DNA of 32,665 nucleotides from Burkholderiales bacterium (lineage in GTDB: Bacteria; Pseudomonadota; Gammaproteobacteria; Burkholderiales; Burkholderiaceae_C): positions 1 to 32,665 of the forward strand of contig JAGWTP010000041.1 in assembly GCA_028868895.1 (NCBI GenBank), read 5' to 3'. A program made the translations under genes and the position numbers. Numbering within the stretch: the stretch's first letter is position 1; each line of letters starts with the position of its first letter. This document shows positions 18,925 through 27,766 of the stretch, piece after piece. A model generated the notes under the pieces. The model saw only the letters and a list, made by a program, of their open reading frames with translations, was not told the DNA's origin and did no database searches.

Positions 18925-21204
18925 ATGACCTCGCGCTCGGGCCTGTGGCGCGCGCTGCGGGTGGCGCTGTTGCTTGGCGCGGTGCTCGCCGCACTCGCGC
19001 ACGCCACCGGCCTGTACCCGCTTCGGTTCGTCACCGGCCTCGATCTGGCGATCGCCGATGCGCGGCTGCGCGCACTGATGCCGCGCACCACCGACCCGCG
19101 CATCGTGATCGTCGACATCGACGAGAAGAGCCTGGCCGAGATCGGCCGCTGGCCCTGGAGCCGCGACCACCTGGCGGCGCTGACCGACGAACTCTTCACG
19201 GGCCAGAAGGCGGCGGTGGTCGGCTTCGACATGCTGTTCGCCGAACCCGACGCCAGCTCCGGCTTGCCGGTACTCGACCGGCTCGCCGCGCGCTCGCCGG
19301 CCCTGGCCGCACAGCTCGCGCCGCTGCGCCCGGAACTCGACTTCGATGCCCGCTTCGCGCGTGCGCTGGCCGGCCGCCCGGTGGTGCTCGGCTACTACCT
19401 GACGAACCAGCGCGACGCGCGCCGCACCGGCGTGCTGCCCGCGCCGGTGTTCACCGCAGCGGCGCTGCAGGGCCGACCGATCGCGTTCACGCACTGGAAC
19501 GGCTACGCCGCCAACCTCGACGCGTTCGCGCGCGCCGCGCCCCACGCCGGCTACTTCAACAACGTGCCCGACCCCGACGGCCTGGTGCGCAGCGTGCCGC
19601 TGATCGCCGAGGTCGACCACGGCTACCACGAGGCGCTGGCGCTGGCGATGTTCCGCCTCTACACCGGCAGCCCCGCGGTCGTACCGGGCCTGCCCGGCGG
19701 GCGCTGGCTGCCGCGTGACTACAACGCGCTGCACAGCGTGCTGCTGGTGCAGGGCGCGCAGCGTCAGGCGATCCCGGTCGACGCGCAGGTGCGGGTGCGC
19801 GTGCCGTACCGCGGGCCGGGCGGGCCGCACGGCGGATCGTTCGAGTACGTGTCGGCCAGCGACCTGCTGAGCCACCGCATAGCGCCGGGCCGGCTCCAGG
19901 GCAAGCTGGTGCTGGTGGGCACCAGCGCACCCGGCGTCTACGACCAGCGCGCCACGCCGGTGGCCGAGGTCTACCCCGGCGTCGAGGTCCACGCCAGCCT
20001 GTTGTCGGGCCTGCTCGACGACCACCTGCCGGTGCAGCCCGACTGGTCCGCCAGCTTCGAGGTGCTGCAGGTGCTGCTCGTTGCCGCGGTGCTGGTCGCG
20101 GTGCTGCCGCGGCTGAGTGCGGTGCGCGGCGCGCAGCTCGCACTGGCGCTGGCCGGCGCGCTCGTCGCCGTCAATGTCTGGAGCGAGCAGGCCCACGGCC
20201 TGCTGCTGCCGCTGGCCTCGGCACTGCTGCTGACCGGGGTGCTGTACATCGGCATCACGGTCTGGGGCTACATCGTCGAAGGCCGGCGGCGGCGCTCGCT
20301 GGCGCGCCTGTTCGGCAGCTACGTGCCGCCCGAGCTGGTGGCCGAGATGGCGCGCGACCCGGCGCGCTACGACATGCGCGCCGAGAACCGCGTGCTCACG
20401 ATCATGTTCTGCGACATGCGCAACTTCACGCGGGTCTCGGAGCTGCTCGCGCCCGAGGAGCTTCGGGCCCTGATGAACCGCTTCTTCTCGACCATGACCG
20501 GCGCGATCCGCGAGCAGCGTGGCACGCTCGACAAGTACATCGGTGACGCGATCATGGCGTTCTGGGGCGCGCCGCTGGCCGATGCCGGCCATGCCGCCCA
20601 CGCGGTGCGCGCGGCGCTCGCGATGACGCAGCGGCTGCAGGCGCTGAACACCGAGTTGCGCGCACGCGGCCTGCCCGAGATCGGCCTGGGGCTGGGCCTG
20701 AACACCGGGCTGGTGTGCGTCGGCGACATGGGCTCGAGCGTGCGCCGCAGCTATACCGTGATGGGCGACGCGGTCAACCTGGCGTCGCGCATCGAGGGCC
20801 TGACGCGCCACTACGGCGTGGACATCCTGGTGGGCGAGGCGACCCGCGAGGCCGCCGCACTCGACGCCGCCGGCAGCACCGACGCCGCACCAGGCTGGGT
20901 CGAGGTCGACCGCGTGCGCGTCAAGGGCAAGCAACGGTCCGTGACGCTTTTCACGCCCATCGCCGGCCGCGGATCGGCTGGCGCACCGTCCGACGAGGAA
21001 ATGCGACTTTGGCGGCTTGCACTCGGCGCGTATCGCCAGCAACAATGGGATTCATCCCAGGCCGACTTGCAGAGGCTGCGAACGGCCTTCGCCGGATCCG
21101 CCTTCATCGGCCTGTACGCCCAACTCGACGAGCGCATCGACCACTACCGCGCCACGCCCCCACCCGCCGATTGGGACGGGGCACACACCTTCGACAGCAA
21201 ATGA
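18925..21204 (+). CDS. CHASE2-domain class III adenylate cyclase
   Basis: This membrane enzyme should make cAMP in response to an extracytoplasmic signal. The 759-residue protein has membrane helix 1 (about 10-28), a large CHASE2 sensor (about 35-365), three closely spaced helices (about 378-448), and a class III cyclase domain (about 485-655). The catalytic residues are present: metal-binding Asp497 (MFCDMRNF) and Asp541 (KYIGDAIMAF), base-selecting Lys537 and Asp615 (the adenine-type pair), and transition-state Asn618/Arg622 (NLASR). The C-terminal 90 residues form a helical tail. It follows the FHA gene by 37 bases and its TGA overlaps the phosphodiesterase ATG (ATGA). Confidence 0.95.
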   Translation: MTSRSGLWRALRVALLLGAVLAALAHATGLYPLRFVTGLDLAIADARLRALMPRTTDPRIVIVDIDEKSLAEIGRWPWSRDHLAALTDELFTGQKAAVVGFDMLFAEPDASSGLPVLDRLAARSPALAAQLAPLRPELDFDARFARALAGRPVVLGYYLTNQRDARRTGVLPAPVFTAAALQGRPIAFTHWNGYAANLDAFARAAPHAGYFNNVPDPDGLVRSVPLIAEVDHGYHEALALAMFRLYTGSPAVVPGLPGGRWLPRDYNALHSVLLVQGAQRQAIPVDAQVRVRVPYRGPGGPHGGSFEYVSASDLLSHRIAPGRLQGKLVLVGTSAPGVYDQRATPVAEVYPGVEVHASLLSGLLDDHLPVQPDWSASFEVLQVLLVAAVLVAVLPRLSAVRGAQLALALAGALVAVNVWSEQAHGLLLPLASALLLTGVLYIGITVWGYIVEGRRRRSLARLFGSYVPPELVAEMARDPARYDMRAENRVLTIMFCDMRNFTRVSELLAPEELRALMNRFFSTMTGAIREQRGTLDKYIGDAIMAFWGAPLADAGHAAHAVRAALAMTQRLQALNTELRARGLPEIGLGLGLNTGLVCVGDMGSSVRRSYTVMGDAVNLASRIEGLTRHYGVDILVGEATREAAALDAAGSTDAAPGWVEVDRVRVKGKQRSVTLFTPIAGRGSAGAPSDEEMRLWRLALGAYRQQQWDSSQADLQRLRTAFAGSAFIGLYAQLDERIDHYRATPPPADWDGAHTFDSK

Positions 21205-21983
21205 TCCTCAACGTGCTCGGTTGTTCCGGGTCCATCGCCGCGGGCTGCAAGACGACGGCGTTCCTGCTCGACGGCGACGTCCTGATCGACGCCGGCACCG
21301 GCGTCAACGACGTGCCGCTCGACGCGCTCGCGCGCATCGAACACATCGTGCTCAGCCACTCACACCTCGACCACGTGCTGTCGATCCCGCTGCTCGCCGA
21401 CAGCGTGATGCGGCTGCGCGAGGCCGAGGGTCGCGGGCCGATCCGGGTGCATGCGCTGCCCGAGACGCTGGCCGCGCTGCGCGCCCACATCTTCAACGGC
21501 GTGATCTGGCCCGACTTCACGCGCCTGCCGAGCGCGGAACACCCGGTGCTCGAACTGGTGCCGTTCGCGGTCGGCGACGTGCTCGAGCTGGCCGGCAAGC
21601 GCATCGAGGTGCTCAGCGCGGTGCACACCGTGCCGGCGGTCGGATTCGCGGTCGATGGCGGCGACGGCGGTGGCTGGTGGGTCTACACCGGCGATACCGG
21701 CCCGAACCCGCTGCTGTGGGAACGGCTGCGCCGCATGAAGGTCGCGCACCTGGTCATCGAAACCGCGTTCAGCGACGACGAGCGCCAGCTCGCCCGCATC
21801 AGCCGCCACCTCTGCCCGGCCGCGCTCGGCCACGAGCTGGCGCAGCTCGAAGGCAGCGTCGACGTGCACATCACCCACATCAAGCCCGGCGAGATCGCCG
21901 CCGTGATGAGCCAGATCGGCCGCCTCGGCACGCCGCACCGCATCCATGCGCTGACGGCCGGGCAGGCGATGCGGGTGGGCTGA
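21201..21983 (+). CDS. Class II cyclic-nucleotide phosphodiesterase (metallo-beta-lactamase fold)
   Basis: This enzyme probably hydrolyses cAMP made by the upstream cyclase. The 260-residue protein matches the PDEase_II family (cpdP/yeast PDE1 type): the opening VLGCSGSIAAGCKTTAFL, metal motif H53-S-H55-L-D57-H58, His142 (AVHTVPAVGF), Asp165 (YTGDTGP) and His226 (HITHIKPG). All metal ligands are present. The ATG at 21201 overlaps the cyclase stop by four bases, so synthesis and breakdown enzymes should be made in linked amounts. No signal peptide is seen, so it acts in the cytoplasm. It is last in the signalling operon, converging on the molybdenum hydroxylase gene. Confidence 0.92.
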   Translation: MILNVLGCSGSIAAGCKTTAFLLDGDVLIDAGTGVNDVPLDALARIEHIVLSHSHLDHVLSIPLLADSVMRLREAEGRGPIRVHALPETLAALRAHIFNGVIWPDFTRLPSAEHPVLELVPFAVGDVLELAGKRIEVLSAVHTVPAVGFAVDGGDGGGWWVYTGDTGPNPLLWERLRRMKVAHLVIETAFSDDERQLARISRHLCPAALGHELAQLEGSVDVHITHIKPGEIAAVMSQIGRLGTPHRIHALTAGQAMRVG

Positions 21984-21998
21984 CGCGGCCTCGCGTCA
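21981..21998. terminator. Hairpin at the convergent end of the signalling operon
   Basis: TGACGCG (21981-21987, containing the phosphodiesterase stop) pairs perfectly with CGCGTCA (21992-21998) over a 4-base loop. It sits in the 35-base gap between two convergent genes. No U-run follows on either strand, so termination is only probable. Confidence 0.45.
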
Positions 21999-22018
21999 CC
22001 GGCGCGTCCCGGCACGCG

Positions 22019-25000
22019 TCACGGGCCGGCGGATGCCCGCACCACGGTGCGCACACGAGCGCTGGCCGCCTCCAGATCGCGCCACGCCGGCTGCTCGGGC
22101 GCATAGCGCTGGCGCAGGTACGCGGCGAGCCGGGCCAACTGCGCGTCGTCCAGGCTGTGGCGGAACGCCGGCATGAAGCCGATGTCCGGCGCAGCCGGCT
22201 CGCGGATGCCGTCGAGGATCACCCGCAGCAGGTTGTCGGGCCGAGTGCTGTGCAGGTTGCTGTTCAGCGCCAGTGGCAGGTTCTGGCCGAGCAGGTGCGG
22301 GCCGGAACCGTCGTGGTGGCAGGCGCCGCAGGCGGTCGTGAACAGGCGTTGCGCCGCGCCGGTCGATATTGCCGCACGCGTGTTGCTTCGCGCCACGAGC
22401 CGATCGGCCAAGGTGGTGGCCGGTGTCGTGGCCGACGCCTGCGCCGGATCGAGTGCGGCACCCCGTGGGGCCGCGGGCACCACCACCGGCGCGTTGAACG
22501 ACGCGAGGTAGCTCGCCATCGCGCGCACATCGGCGTCGGGCAGTTGGGCGAGTTGCTGCACCACCGGCGCCATCGGCCCGCTGGCGCTGCCGTGCTGCGC
22601 CGAGTGGCCGAAGCGCAGGTAGCGATACAGCTCGACTTCAGTCCACGGCACCGGCGCGTGGCTCAACGCGGTCAGCGGCGGCGCCTCCCAGCCATCGACC
22701 ATCGCGCCGCCCAGATACGCCGGGCCGGCGCGTTCGGCACCGAGCGCGTTGCGCGCGGTGTGGCAGGCGCCGCAGTGGCCGAGGCCGTCCACCAGGTAGG
22801 CGCCGCGCTGCCACTCGCTCGAGCGCGACGCGACCGCCGCCACCGGGCCGGGCGCGAGGTACAGCGCGTTCCACAGCGCCATCAGCGGGCGCAGGTTGAA
22901 CGGGAACGCGAGCTTCGTCTCGGGCACGCGCGAGGCGACCGGCGGCTGCGACATCAGCCACGCGTACAGCGCGGTCAGGTCGTCGTCGCTGGTCTTCGCG
23001 AACGCGGTGTACGGGAACGCCGGGTAGAGGTGCCGGCCGTCGCGCGAGATGCCTTCGCGCATCGCGCGCTGGAACGCGCTGAACGACCACGCGCCGATCC
23101 CGGTGGCGGGGTCGGGCGTGAGGTTGGTGGCGTAGACGGTGCCGAAAGGCGTGTCGAGTGCGCGCCCGCCCGCGTTCGGCGCGCCACCGGCGGCGGTGTG
23201 GCAGGTCACGCAAGCGCCGAGGGCAGCGAGCGTGCGACCACGCTCCAGCGTGGCCGCGCTGTAGACGTTCGCGTTCGCGAGCGCCACCGGTGCGATCGCC
23301 TCGCGCCCGCCGAACAGTGCAGTGACCACGCCAAACACTCCGGCCGCCAGCGCGACCGCTCGCGCCCACACGCCACGCCGGCGCGGCCACGGCGCATCGG
23401 CCGGCAGCGGCGCCGACGCGTGCGCCGCCGGGGGTGACTCCTCCGCGCGCGCCTTCGGGGGTGACGCCGCCGAGCCGGCGCCATCCGCGGCCACCGACGG
23501 CGCGGGCAGCGCCTGCAATGCCGCGCGCACGACCTCGGGCGTGAACGGCGGCTGGCGAAACCGCACACCGGTCGCGTCGAAGATCGCGTTGGCGATCGCC
23601 GCCGTACCGGGCACCGACGACGACTCGCCCACGCCCAGCGGCGCCGCGCCGGGCCGCGGCATCAGCATCACCTCGACCACCGGCACCTCGCGAAAACTCA
23701 GGATCGGGTAGCTGCCCCACTCGCGGCTCGCCGGCAGGTTCGTCCTCGGGTCCAGTGGCAGCGATTCCTTCAGCGCGCGGCTGGTGGTCTGCAGCACGTT
23801 GCCGTGGATCTGGTGCTGCACGCCCGCCGGGTTGACCATCAACCCGGCGTCGTGGCCGACGACGACGCGGCTCACGTGCACCTCGCCGGTCACGCGGTTC
23901 ACCTCGACGTCGGCGACCCACGCGGCCCACGCCGCGCCGAAGCCGGGGAACTTGCTGTGCACGTAGCGCGCGTAGGCGAAGCCCTGGCCCTTGAGGCGGT
24001 CGCCTTCGGCGCGCTGCTGCTGCGGCTGCGTGTGCGCGACCCAACCGGCGCGCGCGGCGGTGGCCTGCACCAGCTCGCGGGCACGCCCGTCCTGCAGGTG
24101 GCGCAGCCGGAACTCGACCGGGTCGGCGCGCGCCGCGGTTGCGAGCTCGTCCACGTACGACTCGTGCGCGAACGTGTTCGGCAGCGCCGAGACGCCGCGC
24201 AGCCACGAGGCGCGCAGGATCGGCGCCATGTCGTGGGCGACCACGCGCAGGTTGCGGTAGTCGTACGGCGGCACCGCGCTGCGGTCGCCCATCTCGTAGG
24301 CGAGCGACGCCGGCTCGATCGTGCGCGTGAGCAGCAACGCGAGCGTCGGCGCGCCGTTCGACGGGTACGAGGTCTGGAAGTCGCAGGCGGCAACGCTCGC
24401 GTCGGCGTTCAAGCCGCCATTCACCTGCATCAGCTGCGCCGCGCCCTTGGGCTCCCACAGGTGCTCCTGCTCGCGCGTGAGCTGCACCCGCACCGGAGCC
24501 CCGACGGCGCGCGCCAGCAGTGCGGCGTCGGCGGCCACGTCGTCGGCGCAGTTGCGCCCGTAGCAGCCGGCCGCCTCCATGCGGATCACTTCGATCGCGG
24601 TGTCGGGCAGGCCGGTGAGCGTGGCCAGGTCGGCACGCAGCACGTGCGGGTTCTGCGTGCCGGCCCAGACCGTCAGCGCCGGGCCGTGCGGCGGCTCCGA
24701 GCGCCAGTCGGCCAGCGCGCACGACGGGCCGATCGACGCGTGCAACTGGTACGGCCACACGTAGGTGCGCTGCATCGGCTGCGCGGCGGCGGCGATGGCG
24801 CCCTCGACATCGCCGCGCTCGACCAGCACGCGGCGCGTCGACGGGTTGTTGCGCAGCGCGTTCTCGAGCGCATCTGGAGCACCCGCGAGCGTTGCCGCGG
24901 CGGGCCAGTCCTTCCACGTCACTTGCAACGCCCGCATCGCCGCCTCGGCGTGCTCCTCGCGCTCGGCGACGATGCCGATGAAGTCGCGGATCACCACCAC

Positions 25001-25732
25001 CGCGCGGATGCCGGGGATGTGCGCGATCGATCCCTGATCGACCGACCCGAGCGTGTTGCCGACGAACTCGCCGGCGTCGACCCCCGCATAGGGCGGACGC
25101 ACGACGCGGCCGTGCAGCATCCCCGGCAAGCGCTGGTCGTGCACGAACACGGCCTCGCCGAGCGCCTTGGCGGGGATGTCCAGGCGCGCCGCCGAGGTGC
25201 CGACGACGCGGTAGACGTCGGGCGACTTGAGCGGGGCATTGAACGAGAGCGCCAGTTCGACATGGCGGCCGTTCAACAGCTCGCGCGGGTCGATCGGGCG
25301 CTGCGCACCGGCCGCCTGCGCCGCCTGCGCGACCAGCCAGGCGCGCGCCTGCGCCGCGGCCTGGCGCAGCGGCGCCGCGTGGATCTGGATCGACGCGCTG
25401 GCGATCGTCGCGCCCTGGTTCGGCGCGAGCGCGGTGTCGCCGAGCACCATGTGCACGGCGCCGAGCTCGACCTCGAGTTCCTCGGCGACGATCTGCGCCA
25501 GCGCGGTGCGCAAGCCGGTGCCCAGGTCGACATGGCCGTGCAGCGCGGTGACACTGCCGTCGTCCCAGACCGCGATCAGGATCTCCGCGCCTTCGGCCGG
25601 GTTCGCGGGCACGGTGGCGGGCTGGCCGCTGGCTTGCGCCGGTGCCGGCGGCGGTTCGCGGGTGACCAGCAGCACGCCGGTCGCGGCGCGCAGGTCGGCG
25701 CGCGAGCGCGGCGCGTCGGCACGCCGGCTCAT
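22019..25732 (-). CDS. Molybdenum hydroxylase large subunit fused to three-haem cytochrome c (NicB-like)
   Basis: This is a xanthine dehydrogenase-family molybdopterin subunit with an attached electron acceptor, as in nicotinate dehydrogenase NicB. The 1237-residue protein has a molybdopterin part (about 45-735) with GHVDLGTGLRT, NQGATIASASIQ and catalytic Glu703 in GVGES; an Ala/Pro linker; one membrane helix at about 789-808 preceded by RRR; and a cytochrome part with CVTCH (841-845), CGACH (987-991) and CGACH (1135-1139). The arginines before the helix suggest the molybdenum part stays in the cytoplasm and the haems lie in the periplasm. There is no N-terminal signal peptide. The ATG at 25732 overlaps the small-subunit stop (ATGA). 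The substrate is not readable from sequence. Confidence 0.9.
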   Translation of the reverse strand: MSRRADAPRSRADLRAATGVLLVTREPPPAPAQASGQPATVPANPAEGAEILIAVWDDGSVTALHGHVDLGTGLRTALAQIVAEELEVELGAVHMVLGDTALAPNQGATIASASIQIHAAPLRQAAAQARAWLVAQAAQAAGAQRPIDPRELLNGRHVELALSFNAPLKSPDVYRVVGTSAARLDIPAKALGEAVFVHDQRLPGMLHGRVVRPPYAGVDAGEFVGNTLGSVDQGSIAHIPGIRAVVVIRDFIGIVAEREEHAEAAMRALQVTWKDWPAAATLAGAPDALENALRNNPSTRRVLVERGDVEGAIAAAAQPMQRTYVWPYQLHASIGPSCALADWRSEPPHGPALTVWAGTQNPHVLRADLATLTGLPDTAIEVIRMEAAGCYGRNCADDVAADAALLARAVGAPVRVQLTREQEHLWEPKGAAQLMQVNGGLNADASVAACDFQTSYPSNGAPTLALLLTRTIEPASLAYEMGDRSAVPPYDYRNLRVVAHDMAPILRASWLRGVSALPNTFAHESYVDELATAARADPVEFRLRHLQDGRARELVQATAARAGWVAHTQPQQQRAEGDRLKGQGFAYARYVHSKFPGFGAAWAAWVADVEVNRVTGEVHVSRVVVGHDAGLMVNPAGVQHQIHGNVLQTTSRALKESLPLDPRTNLPASREWGSYPILSFREVPVVEVMLMPRPGAAPLGVGESSSVPGTAAIANAIFDATGVRFRQPPFTPEVVRAALQALPAPSVAADGAGSAASPPKARAEESPPAAHASAPLPADAPWPRRRGVWARAVALAAGVFGVVTALFGGREAIAPVALANANVYSAATLERGRTLAALGACVTCHTAAGGAPNAGGRALDTPFGTVYATNLTPDPATGIGAWSFSAFQRAMREGISRDGRHLYPAFPYTAFAKTSDDDLTALYAWLMSQPPVASRVPETKLAFPFNLRPLMALWNALYLAPGPVAAVASRSSEWQRGAYLVDGLGHCGACHTARNALGAERAGPAYLGGAMVDGWEAPPLTALSHAPVPWTEVELYRYLRFGHSAQHGSASGPMAPVVQQLAQLPDADVRAMASYLASFNAPVVVPAAPRGAALDPAQASATTPATTLADRLVARSNTRAAISTGAAQRLFTTACGACHHDGSGPHLLGQNLPLALNSNLHSTRPDNLLRVILDGIREPAAPDIGFMPAFRHSLDDAQLARLAAYLRQRYAPEQPAWRDLEAASARVRTVVRASAGP

Positions 25733-26217
25733 GACGACGCGCTCGCTTGCATCGCCGCGGCCGCGCGCTGCACCGCCTGCAGGATCTCGAGGTGCGCGCC
25801 GCAGCGGCACAGGTTGTGCGCCAGCGCGCTGCGCACCTGTTGCTCGGTGGGCTGCGGCCAGCGCCGCAGCAGCGCGACGGTGCTCATGATCATGCCGTTC
25901 AGGCAGTAGCCGCACTGCGTCGCCTGGCAGTCGATGTAGGCCTGCTGCACCGGGTGCGGTTGGCCCGGCGTGCCCAGGCCTTCGAGCGTGGTGATGTGGC
26001 GGCCCTCGACGCCGCCGACCGGGATCACGCAGGCACGCGCTTCGACGCCATCGACCAGCACCGTGCACGCACCGCATTCGCCCAGGCCGCAGCCGTACTT
26101 GGGGCCGCTGAGTTGCAGGTCGTTGCGCAGGATGTTGAGCAGCGGCGCATCGCGCGGCACCGCGAGCGTGACGGCGCCGCCGTTGACGACGAGGTGGACC
26201 GGCGCGTTCATGGTCAT
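25729..26217 (-). CDS. 2Fe-2S small subunit of molybdenum hydroxylase (NicA/IorA-like)
   Basis: This subunit passes electrons from the molybdenum site through two 2Fe-2S clusters. The 162-residue protein has the plant-ferredoxin-type cluster (Cys43, Cys48, Cys51, Cys63 in YGCGLGECGAC...) and the helical-domain cluster (Cys102, Cys105, Cys137, Cys139 in QCGYC and CRCG). It has no FAD domain, as expected for an enzyme that delivers electrons to a cytochrome. The start is ATG 26217, or ATG 26211 two codons later. It begins 13 bases after the LivF-like ATPase stop, so it shares the transporter transcript. Confidence 0.94.
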   Translation of the reverse strand: MTMNAPVHLVVNGGAVTLAVPRDAPLLNILRNDLQLSGPKYGCGLGECGACTVLVDGVEARACVIPVGGVEGRHITTLEGLGTPGQPHPVQQAYIDCQATQCGYCLNGMIMSTVALLRRWPQPTEQQVRSALAHNLCRCGAHLEILQAVQRAAAAMQASASS

Positions 26218-26230
26218 GCGACGCGGCGCG

Positions 26231-26962
26231 CTACAGGCTCAGGTAGGCGCGCCGCACCTCCTCGTTGGCCGACAGCTCGGCCATCGAGGCCTGGTAGCGG
26301 ATCTGGCCCTTCTCGAGCACGTAGGCCCGGTCCGACACCAGTTGCGCGAAATGCAGGTTCTGTTCCGACAGCAGGATGCTCACGCCCTGCGCCTTCAGCT
26401 CCAGGATCGTCTGCGCCATCTGCTCGACGATCAGCGGCGCGACGCCTTCGGACGGCTCGTCGAGCAGCACCAGGTGCGGGTTGCCCATCAGCGTGCGCGC
26501 GACCGTCAGCATCTGCTGTTCGCCGCCGCTGATGCGAGCGCCGGCGCGACCCGGCATTTCGCCCAGGTTCGGGAAGAGCCTGAACAGGCGCTCGTGGGTC
26601 CAGGCCGGCACGGTGGTGCCGTCGGCGCGCCGGCGCGGCGGCTGGCGGCCGACCTCGAGGTTCTCGAGCACCGTGAGGTCGGCGAAGATGCGGCGGTCTT
26701 CGGGCACGTAGCCCAGGCCCATGCGCGCGACCTCGAACGGCGCGCGCGCCGAGATGTCGGTGCCGAGGAAGTGCAGCGTGCCGGTGCGCCGCGCGAGCAA
26801 CCCCATCAGCGTCTTCAGCGTGGTCGACTTGCCGGCGCCGTTGCGGCCCATCAACGCCACGACTTCGCCGGCCCCGACCTGCAGGTTCACGTCGAACAGG
26901 ATCTGCGCAGCGCCGTACCAGGCGTTCAGCCCGTGGGCTTTCAGCAGCACGTCGCTCGTCAT
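26231..26962 (-). CDS. livF: Branched-chain amino acid-type ABC transporter ATPase (LivF family)
   Basis: One of two ATPases of a HAAT-family importer. The 243-residue protein has Walker A GRNGAGKST (39-47), the LivF-type segment GYVPEDRRIFADLTV, signature ISGGEQQM (144-151), Walker B LVLLDEP with catalytic Glu, and a switch His region (LLSEQNLHFA). Its ATG overlaps the LivG-family stop by four bases. The downstream gene is the 2Fe-2S subunit of a molybdenum enzyme, which suggests the imported compound is that enzyme's substrate. The symbol denotes the family; the substrate may not be an amino acid. Confidence 0.93.
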   Translation of the reverse strand: MTSDVLLKAHGLNAWYGAAQILFDVNLQVGAGEVVALMGRNGAGKSTTLKTLMGLLARRTGTLHFLGTDISARAPFEVARMGLGYVPEDRRIFADLTVLENLEVGRQPPRRRADGTTVPAWTHERLFRLFPNLGEMPGRAGARISGGEQQMLTVARTLMGNPHLVLLDEPSEGVAPLIVEQMAQTILELKAQGVSILLSEQNLHFAQLVSDRAYVLEKGQIRYQASMAELSANEEVRRAYLSL

Positions 26963-27726
26963 GCCGCGGCCTGCGTTTCGAAGGTCTTGCCGCTGCCGAA
27001 GTAGACCTCCTGCACCTTCGGGTGGTCGCGGATCTCGGCCGGCCTGCCCTGCGCGATCAGGCGCCCGCGCGCCAGCACGATGACGCGATCGGCGTAGCCG
27101 AACACCACGTCCATGCTGTGCTCGGTGAACAGCACCGCGATGCCGCGCTCGACCACCAGGCGCCGGGTCAGCGCCATCAGGTCGCGGCGTTCCTGCGGCG
27201 CCATGCCGGCGGTGGGCTCGTCCATCAGCAGCAGCCTGGGCGCATGGGCCAGCGCGATCGCGAGCTCGACGCGCTTGACGTCGCCGTAGGCGAGCACGCT
27301 GCAGGGGCGATCGGCCTGCTCGCGCATGCCGACCTGGCCGAGCAGCGCGAGCGCGTCGTCGCGCCGGTGGTTGGCGGCGCGGCGCCACAGCGAGAACAGT
27401 TTCGCGTCGGCCGACAGCAGCGCCATCTGCACGTTCTCGACCACCGTCAGCGACGCGAAGGTCTCGGCGATCTGGAACGTGCGGCCCACGCCCAGGCGCC
27501 AGATCTCGCGCGGCCTGCGCCCGACCAGCTCCTGGCCACCCAGGCGGATCGAGCCCGAGTCGGCACGCAACTGGCCGCCCACCATGTTGAACGTGGTCGA
27601 CTTGCCGGCGCCGTTCGGCCCGATCAGCGCCAGCAACTCACCGGCCGCGACCTCGAAGCTCACGCCGTCGACGGCGCGGTTGCCGCCGAACGACTTGCCG
27701 AGGTTGTCGACTTGCAAGAGGCTCAT
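26959..27726 (-). CDS. livG: Branched-chain amino acid-type ABC transporter ATPase (LivG family)
   Basis: Second ATPase of the importer. The 255-residue protein has Walker A GPNGAGKST (36-44), a LivG-type RTFQIAETFASLTVVEN segment, a signature motif in the form LAYGDVKR (145-152, Ala replacing the usual Ser), Walker B LLLMDEP, and switch His in FTEHSMDVVF. The ATG at 27726 was chosen because similarity begins at MSLLQVDNLGKSFGG; an upstream in-frame start at 27780 would add an unrelated leader running into a repeat. A 130-base gap with an inverted repeat separates it from the permease gene. Confidence 0.93.
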   Translation of the reverse strand: MSLLQVDNLGKSFGGNRAVDGVSFEVAAGELLALIGPNGAGKSTTFNMVGGQLRADSGSIRLGGQELVGRRPREIWRLGVGRTFQIAETFASLTVVENVQMALLSADAKLFSLWRRAANHRRDDALALLGQVGMREQADRPCSVLAYGDVKRVELAIALAHAPRLLLMDEPTAGMAPQERRDLMALTRRLVVERGIAVLFTEHSMDVVFGYADRVIVLARGRLIAQGRPAEIRDHPKVQEVYFGSGKTFETQAAA

Positions 27727-27766
27727 TTTGGAATGCGAGGGGGGTGGCGTGCGAATCCACTTCTGA

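Noticed and set aside
25733-26077. Open frame extending the Mo/cytochrome gene upstream
   Set aside because: It lies antisense-free but in another frame of the 2Fe-2S gene, whose cysteine motifs are clear. The ATGA overlap at 25729-25732 gives a better start.
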